Below are positions 51,917-57,172 of a stretch of DNA of 57,172 bases, one piece after another; the first letter of the stretch is position 1, and every line of letters starts with the position of its first letter. The position numbers and the translations under genes are program-made. Below the pieces are notes generated by a model. The model was not told the origin of the DNA. It did no database searches and worked only from the letters and a program-made list of their open reading frames with translations. The DNA is taken from NCBI GenBank assembly GCA_025399215.1, contig MU621189.1:1-57172 (forward strand), written 5' to 3'. The stretch comes from Globomyces pollinis-pini. Taxonomy: Eukaryota; Chytridiomycota; Chytridiomycetes; Rhizophydiales; Globomycetaceae.

Positions 51917-54664
51917 ATGAATCATCGCGTTAAATTGGATACTTCACTGACATCCGTCATTACATTACCTCAACTTGCATTCTTCATTGCATCCAATTTA
52001 ATTTCATCCAATTCCATAATCCCATCATCCAATTCATCCCATCACACAAAAATCTTGTCATTTGTTATTGTGGCTTTTACCTTCTTAATTTTCATTTCAA
52101 TTCACCAATTGATGCTGGAAGTCAATACAAATAGGAATCATTTGGATACTCTCATCAGTCAACACTCAAATACTTTAAATGATAAAGAAGATGGTGAATT
52201 ACAAGAAACTCCTACTGAAAATATTACATTCAAATTAAATTCTACTGAATCAAAATTAGATAATTTCGAAAGTCCAATCACTTTAACAAACAGTACTTTC
52301 ATATCTCCTATCCAAATGAAAAGATGTGATTCGTTACTCAATTGGAAAATTGGTCGTCGTTTAGGTGAAGGAACTTATGGGTATCTTTAAATCTTTATAT
52401 TGACTTTTTTTCTTTCAGTGCCGTTCATCTAGGTCAAAAGATTTTAAAATCTGATGGAAATGATAAAACTGAATTAGGTCCTCAAATGTAATCTATTCTA
52501 TAATATTCTTATCTTCTTTTTAGGGCATTAAAGAAATTCGTTCCATTTAAAGATAAACCTCAAGATTTCTCAATTGTTGCTCTACGTGAAATCAAAATTT
52601 TGAAGAAGTTGAAAAATGAAAATGTTGTAAAATTAGTAGATATTGTTGTAGAAAAAGGTATATTTACAAATTTTAATCTCGTAGGTGATTATAAAAAGAA
52701 AATTCCAAAAGCTACTTGGTTGGTTTTTCCTTATTTGGATCATGATTTAAATGGATTGATTGGAAATCCACAGGTTACCCTAACTCCTCCAGTCATAAAG
52801 AGTTACATGCAGCAATTGCTGTTTGGTATGGAGCATTTACATGGACTTGATATTATACATCGGGATATAAAGAGTAATTGAGTGCGGAATCTCATGTTTA
52901 GCGGCAAATATATTGGTTAGTATGGGTGGAGTGGTTAAAATTGCGGATTTTGGTTTGGCTAGAGATTATATTGAAGGAAAGAAAATGACGGCTGTAAAAT
53001 TGTTGTTTGGTTAAATTTTTAGTTGGTTATTACTCTGTGGTATCGCCCTCCAGAGTTACTACTCCTATCATCTGAGGATAAAGTTGCTGTTTATACGAAA
53101 GCAGTTGATATGTGGGGAATAGGGTAAACACACCGTTTGGAAATAACCATAGTTGTGTGTTTGGTGAAATTTTACTGAGAAGACCTTTGTTACCTTATAG
53201 TGTCCCATTAGATCAAATCAAAGCCATTTTTGATTTGTTGGGATATCCTAGCCATCGTGTCTGGCCTGATCATAAAGAATTACATTTGTTTAAAACTAAC
53301 CAGATATCTATACCAAGAAATGCAAAAGCCACGCTGACAGAACTATTTCCTTCAAAAGAGTAATTTTCTCCGTTCAATTCATCTTGATAGCTTTCGAAGT
53401 GAGACCTACCGATTTTTAAAGAATTTATTACAGTTGGATCCAAAGTTACGGTTAACTGCTACTGAAGCATTGGATGATTCTTACTTTAAGAAAGGCCATC
53501 CAATAGCAGTTCCAAATACCGAAAGGTATTTTAATTTTAGTTTTGATTGGCTGTAGTTTCCCAACTTTCCCCACTTCCCATGAAATGAACTTTAAGAGAG
53601 GCAAGAACGATAAGCCAGTCTATTTGAGGCCACATACCGATGCAGATGTCCCAATACCTGGAGGGTCAGATGATGATAAGCGAAGTGTGACGAGTAACTC
53701 CAACAAGCGGTCTAGTGATCATTTCGATACCCCCAAATCCGAGAAACTGCCACGATACAGTTCCAACCAGTATACCAGAGATAACCGAGATGGAAGGGGA
53801 AATTCAAATAAGTCTTATACAAACAATCGATATGATAGAAATAATTCTTCGCGGAGAAACGATAGAAATTCAAATAGTAATTGGAATAATCGTAACAGCT
53901 ATAATAATCGGGATTCCCATGGATATACTAAAACATCGAAACCAAATACACCAGTAGGTAAGGCTGAAAATGACAGTTCCAGTCAGTCAGTACATCGAGA
54001 TAGTAAGCGGGAAACTTTTTCGAAACCTCAATCTACACCTGTACTCGATAAGGAAAAAAGTTCTGCACGTAGTTCAGACATTAAGCCAATGGATGTGGAG
54101 GAAAGTTCAGATACTATCGATAAAACCAAGAATGATAAAGAGGATATTCCACAAGTTTTTTCTAGTAAAGATACTGTGGAAAGCCCTATTTCTACATCAC
54201 CGATAGATAGGGGAAAGAGAAACCCAAGTAAATCAGAGCAGAATGATAGGCGGATTAGCCTAACTTCAAATGACGATAGATCAAAGCAAAGTCAAGGTCG
54301 ACACCGAAATGGAGATTATAGTAGTAGGTCTAGAAGACACTCGAGTGGTAAAGACGATGCAAAATCTCAAAGAGACAAACCGACTGGACGAAACAGATCT
54401 AATTCAAAATCCAGAAGTCCAAGAAGCAGACGAAACCGTTCCAGATCCAAATCACCATCAAGAGGTGAGCGAAGAAGAGATGTGACTTCAGATAGACCTG
54501 GTCGTGACCGTTCTAATGATCGACATACCAAGCGAGATAGAACTCATGATGGAAATGACAATCATCAAGAACGAAACTCAAAAGATACAAATGGTGAAGA
54601 TACAGATCGACTTAGTCGAAAAAACGATAATCATAGCAAGCGGTCGTCTGATAGAGATCGATAA
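51917..54664 (+). CDS. BUR1/CDK9-like transcription kinase with RS-rich tail
   Basis: Nine exons (51917-52380, 52419-52487, 52524-52657, 52685-52873, 52902-52993, 53023-53123, 53153-53359, 53391-53525, 53557-54664) encode 832 residues from the first ATG or 767 from 52112. The first 65 residues include an odd hydrophobic stretch, so the internal ATG is more likely. The kinase has GEGTYGAV, IVALREIKIL (the PITALRE equivalent), FPYLDHDLNGL, HRDIKTANIL, ADFGLARDY and LWYRPPELLL. These match Bur1/Sgv1, which phosphorylates the Spt5 and polymerase II tails. The last 370 residues are Ser/Arg/Asp/Asn-rich with RS dipeptides, which resembles CDK12/13 and may target splicing sites. Introns are 27-38 nt; the first two (38 and 36 nt) are the longest in this gene. 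Confidence 0.85.
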
Positions 54665-55198
54665 GTAAAGTTGCAAATCTGACCAATTATACTGTAAACC
54701 ATATTCTTTCCACTTAAAATTATTAAATAAACTTGTTCAATGCAAACCACAATAGTTTGTGTCGATTTGAATCAATGTTACTGTAATGATGTGGGCTTTT
54801 GGCTTTTGGTCATACACAAAAGCCTCAGTTATTAGAATGAAATGAAAGGACGGCAGTTGGTCGATTCATTTGAATGAGCGGTCTGTACGAAAATGTAACA
54901 AAACCAAAGGGATATGAACTAGTATTGAGTCATATCGCGTCATTTTCACTTGATAATCACTGACTTCCAGCAACATCAAAGTATGAAAAGCAATGATAAT
55001 CTTCCCCAACAAATTCCATCCAAACGTCATTTCATTTATACGATTCTCTCGTGTGCATATGGGGGTAATTGCATGAAAATCAAATGAAAGTGGCTGTTTG
55101 TGAAAGATCTCACGCATCACAAGACCATTCACCAGACCATTCATAAACGCATCATCATCAAGAGTTACCAAAACTAATCCAAACTATCTCGCTCAGTC
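54665..55198. other. intergenic, nothing supported
   Basis: About 530 bp between the kinase and the second LRR gene. A 101-codon minus-strand frame (54866-55171) has no recognisable family or splice context, and I leave it out. The last part is the LRR gene's promoter. Confidence 0.45.
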
Positions 55199-56352
55199 AT
55201 GCAATCTCAAGCAATCATCAAGGCTACCAAACTAATCAAGAAAAACTCCAGTAAATTGAATTTATCTAGAAAAAACGTTAAAGATTTGGATTGTGATGCT
55301 TTGTTTCCTTTACTCGCTTCAAATGTCTCAACCATCTCCAAACTAGATTTACATGATAACCAAATCTCTGAATTAGGTGCTTCTACTTTGGTGCAAGCAT
55401 TATTACCACCAAAATATCTAAAGAAACCATCGTATGAATTGGCAGTTGGTGAAGTGGACCTTCAAATTGTTTCTAACTTGAATTATTTGGATTTATCATA
55501 CAACAAACTTGGATCTAGTGGTGCAGAAGTGGTGGCAGATTTAGTACGTTACACCAATATATCTACTTTGAATTTGACTCATAACAATATTCGATCAAGA
55601 GGTTTATCAGCCATTTCTCAAGCATTAACCTGGGGATCAGGGTTGAAACAATTATTTTTGAATTCCAATGGTATTTTGATCTTGATGTATTGATTACGTT
55701 AGGGATTTGTCAATTTGGAATCAAATCAATTAGTCAAACATTATTGAATAATCCATGTTTACAAGAACTACACCTATCCTACAATAATATCCGAAATGAA
55801 GGCATTCGTATGATATCCGAAGCATTAACCAGAAATAATCAGTTGAAAACGATTGCATTAAAGAGCAACTATCTCGATGACCAAGGCATGATGTACATTA
55901 CAAAAATGTTGGCTGTGAATGATACAATTACACATATGGATCTAAGCCTAAATGCCATTACTGATGATGGTGCTACTATCCTACTGACCTCTTTCGAGTC
56001 TAATGAAACTTTATTGTCTTTAAATGTAAATGAAAATGCCATTTCCTTGAAAATTCAATCTCAATTGGATCAAATGCTATTTCGAAATTTTGAATTATTG
56101 AAAAATTCTAAAGAATTGTTTAAAATATCCCGATTCTTGATTCTATTGAATCAAATCCCCACTGATATCAAATCTATCGTATTACAACAATTCTTTTATT
56201 CTTGGGATTCTAAAAGTGCTCGTGCTGTGTTTTCAATTCTATTGGATCGACTTTCGATTGGAGCGATTGTTGATCAAACTGTAACTTTTAACTCTAAAAA
56301 TTTGGCCAATCAATGTGTGAAATTAAGATACCAAAATTCCATCCTGTACTAA
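55199..56352 (+). CDS. RNI-type leucine-rich repeat protein
   Basis: Two exons (55199-55670, 55703-56352), with a 32-nt intron, encode 373 residues. Residues about 15-285 hold eight or so ribonuclease-inhibitor-type repeats of about 28 residues (LxxLxLSxNxIxxxGxxxIxxxL), as in NLR, RanGAP-like and many flagellar LRR proteins. The C-terminal 75 residues are helical (FLILLNQIPTDIKSIVLQQFF) and I do not recognise them. No catalytic or transmembrane features are seen. A scaffold role, possibly in the cytoskeleton or flagellum, is only a guess. Confidence 0.75.
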
Positions 56353-56424
56353 TAAAAAAAACTATAAATATAATTTGTATTTGGAAATGGGAATGTTGAT
56401 CAAAGTATTAATAGCATTGTCAAT

Positions 56425-57156
56425 TTATTTGAATAGTTCAATTTTTTGTATGGTTAAATCAAAATCACCGGATTGTTTACCAAAGAAAGATTGTAGCATC
56501 AACGAACAACCAGTAATGTTGGACAAATTCAATTGGTCATTGGTGGGTCTACCACGATTACTCCCTTTAAAATCTTTCCATCTAAGTTCAATAATAGAAT
56601 TAGGGCTTGGTTCAAATACGGCTTTAAAGTTAATCATACTTTCCTTCCTTCCATCACCTCTATCTTTTGGATAACTATTTAATAAATTGAGTGAAAATCT
56701 AAAGAGTCAGTATAAAGATACGAAATACGTTTTTTGATCTGAAGATAGGATTGTTAATCGAACCCCTGAATAGGCACTGGCATCAAGAGGTTGCTGGAAT
56801 ATAAATCGTTGAGAAGCAAATCCGGCATTTAATATAGAAGGATCAAGAGTTCCATAAAAACGAGCAGTTTGGAGAGTATCATGTTGAATTGGAACTAGAT
56901 TGGATATCGATACACCACCACGAATACGATCATCCACAGTTTCCCAATGCTTGAATTTCCAACCTATCTGACCTCCAAACAATGGGAGAGGTACCGACAC
57001 TAAGAGTGTTTTTTGAGTAATTGAAGCCAAAGTGAAATCCAAACAATGGAAGAAAACAAACCATTTTACGACCCAAGAATCCAGTCTATTGAAGCAATTG
57101 TTCATTTTCAAAAAGATAAAGATCCAAATGATTTTTCCACCCGTTAACCATTTCAT
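56425..57156 (-). CDS. CIA30/NDUFAF1-like complex I assembly factor
   Basis: Two exons (57156-56729, 56698-56425), with a 30-nt intron, encode 233 residues. The fungal CIA30 signature is clear: LFGG, HWETVDDRIRGGVSIS, ARFYGTLDPSILNAGFASQR, then after splicing KTFSLNLLNSYPKDRGDGR and the closing FKGSNRGRP strand. CIA30 proteins help assemble the membrane arm of mitochondrial complex I, and relatives also exist outside that role. If it works in complex I, the organism has not lost NADH dehydrogenase. The start lies 16 bp from the window edge and an upstream exon may exist, so the N-terminus is uncertain. Convergent with the LRR gene (72 bp between stops). Confidence 0.82.
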
Positions 57157-57172
57157 TGTTAACGAAATTTGA

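Noticed and set aside
54866..55171. 101-codon minus-strand frame between the kinase and the LRR gene
   Set aside because: No recognisable motif, no splice context, and composition like intergenic DNA.
56629..56728. Alternative splicing of CIA30 with a 23-nt intron and a second 33-nt intron
   Set aside because: The single 30-nt intron restores the conserved LNL...DRGDGR segment without any frameshift, so the alternative is unnecessary.

Overview
The window is nuclear DNA from a compact, AT-rich (roughly one third G+C by eye) eukaryotic genome. The gene content points to a fungus or a close fungal relative. There is a fungal aspartokinase, a DHHC palmitoyltransferase of the Pfa4 kind, a fungal-style CIA30 protein and a MATA-type HMG-box gene. 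An adenylate kinase 7 (a cilium/flagellum protein), TPX2, a Hook protein and a subfamily-III (CHD7-like) chromatin remodeler are also present. Yeasts and most Dikarya lack several of these, so a zoosporic, early-diverging lineage (chytrid-, aphelid- or rozellid-like) fits best. The species cannot be named from the sequence alone.

Layout. Positions 1-4000 are gene-poor. They hold two inverted, tail-to-tail copies of a secreted beta-trefoil protein (identical 135-residue products) and a small HMG-box gene. From 4049 to the end the DNA is densely packed, in this order: ELP6, a Rab GTPase with a large insertion, a DHHC acyltransferase, PEX13, aspartokinase, Hook, CDK8, Rieske protein, AK7, THOC3, mitochondrial ProRS, a ubiquitin-like/AN1 protein, an LRR protein, CHD7-like remodeler, SFT2, LMBR1-type membrane protein, an unknown protein, METTL16, MCM5, V-ATPase subunit A, TPX2, a dynamin-related GTPase, uL10m, GID7/WDR26, a BUR1/CDK9-like kinase, a second LRR protein and CIA30. 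These are housekeeping genes without operon-like grouping. Neighbours are mostly divergent or convergent with 50-500 bp gaps. No tRNA, rRNA, transposon or CRISPR was recognised.

Gene structure is the most striking feature. I placed about 169 introns by hand, and every spliced gene sums to an exact multiple of three. All but six introns are 22-42 nt long. Five of the six exceptions (58, 59, 62, 99 and 191 nt) divide exactly into two, two, two, three and six back-to-back GT...AG units of 28-35 nt with no exon between them. Zero-length-exon tandem introns, including an array of six in the GID7 gene, are the best candidate here for an undescribed phenomenon. The sixth exception (235 nt, in CDK8) lies next to an 8-nt microexon.
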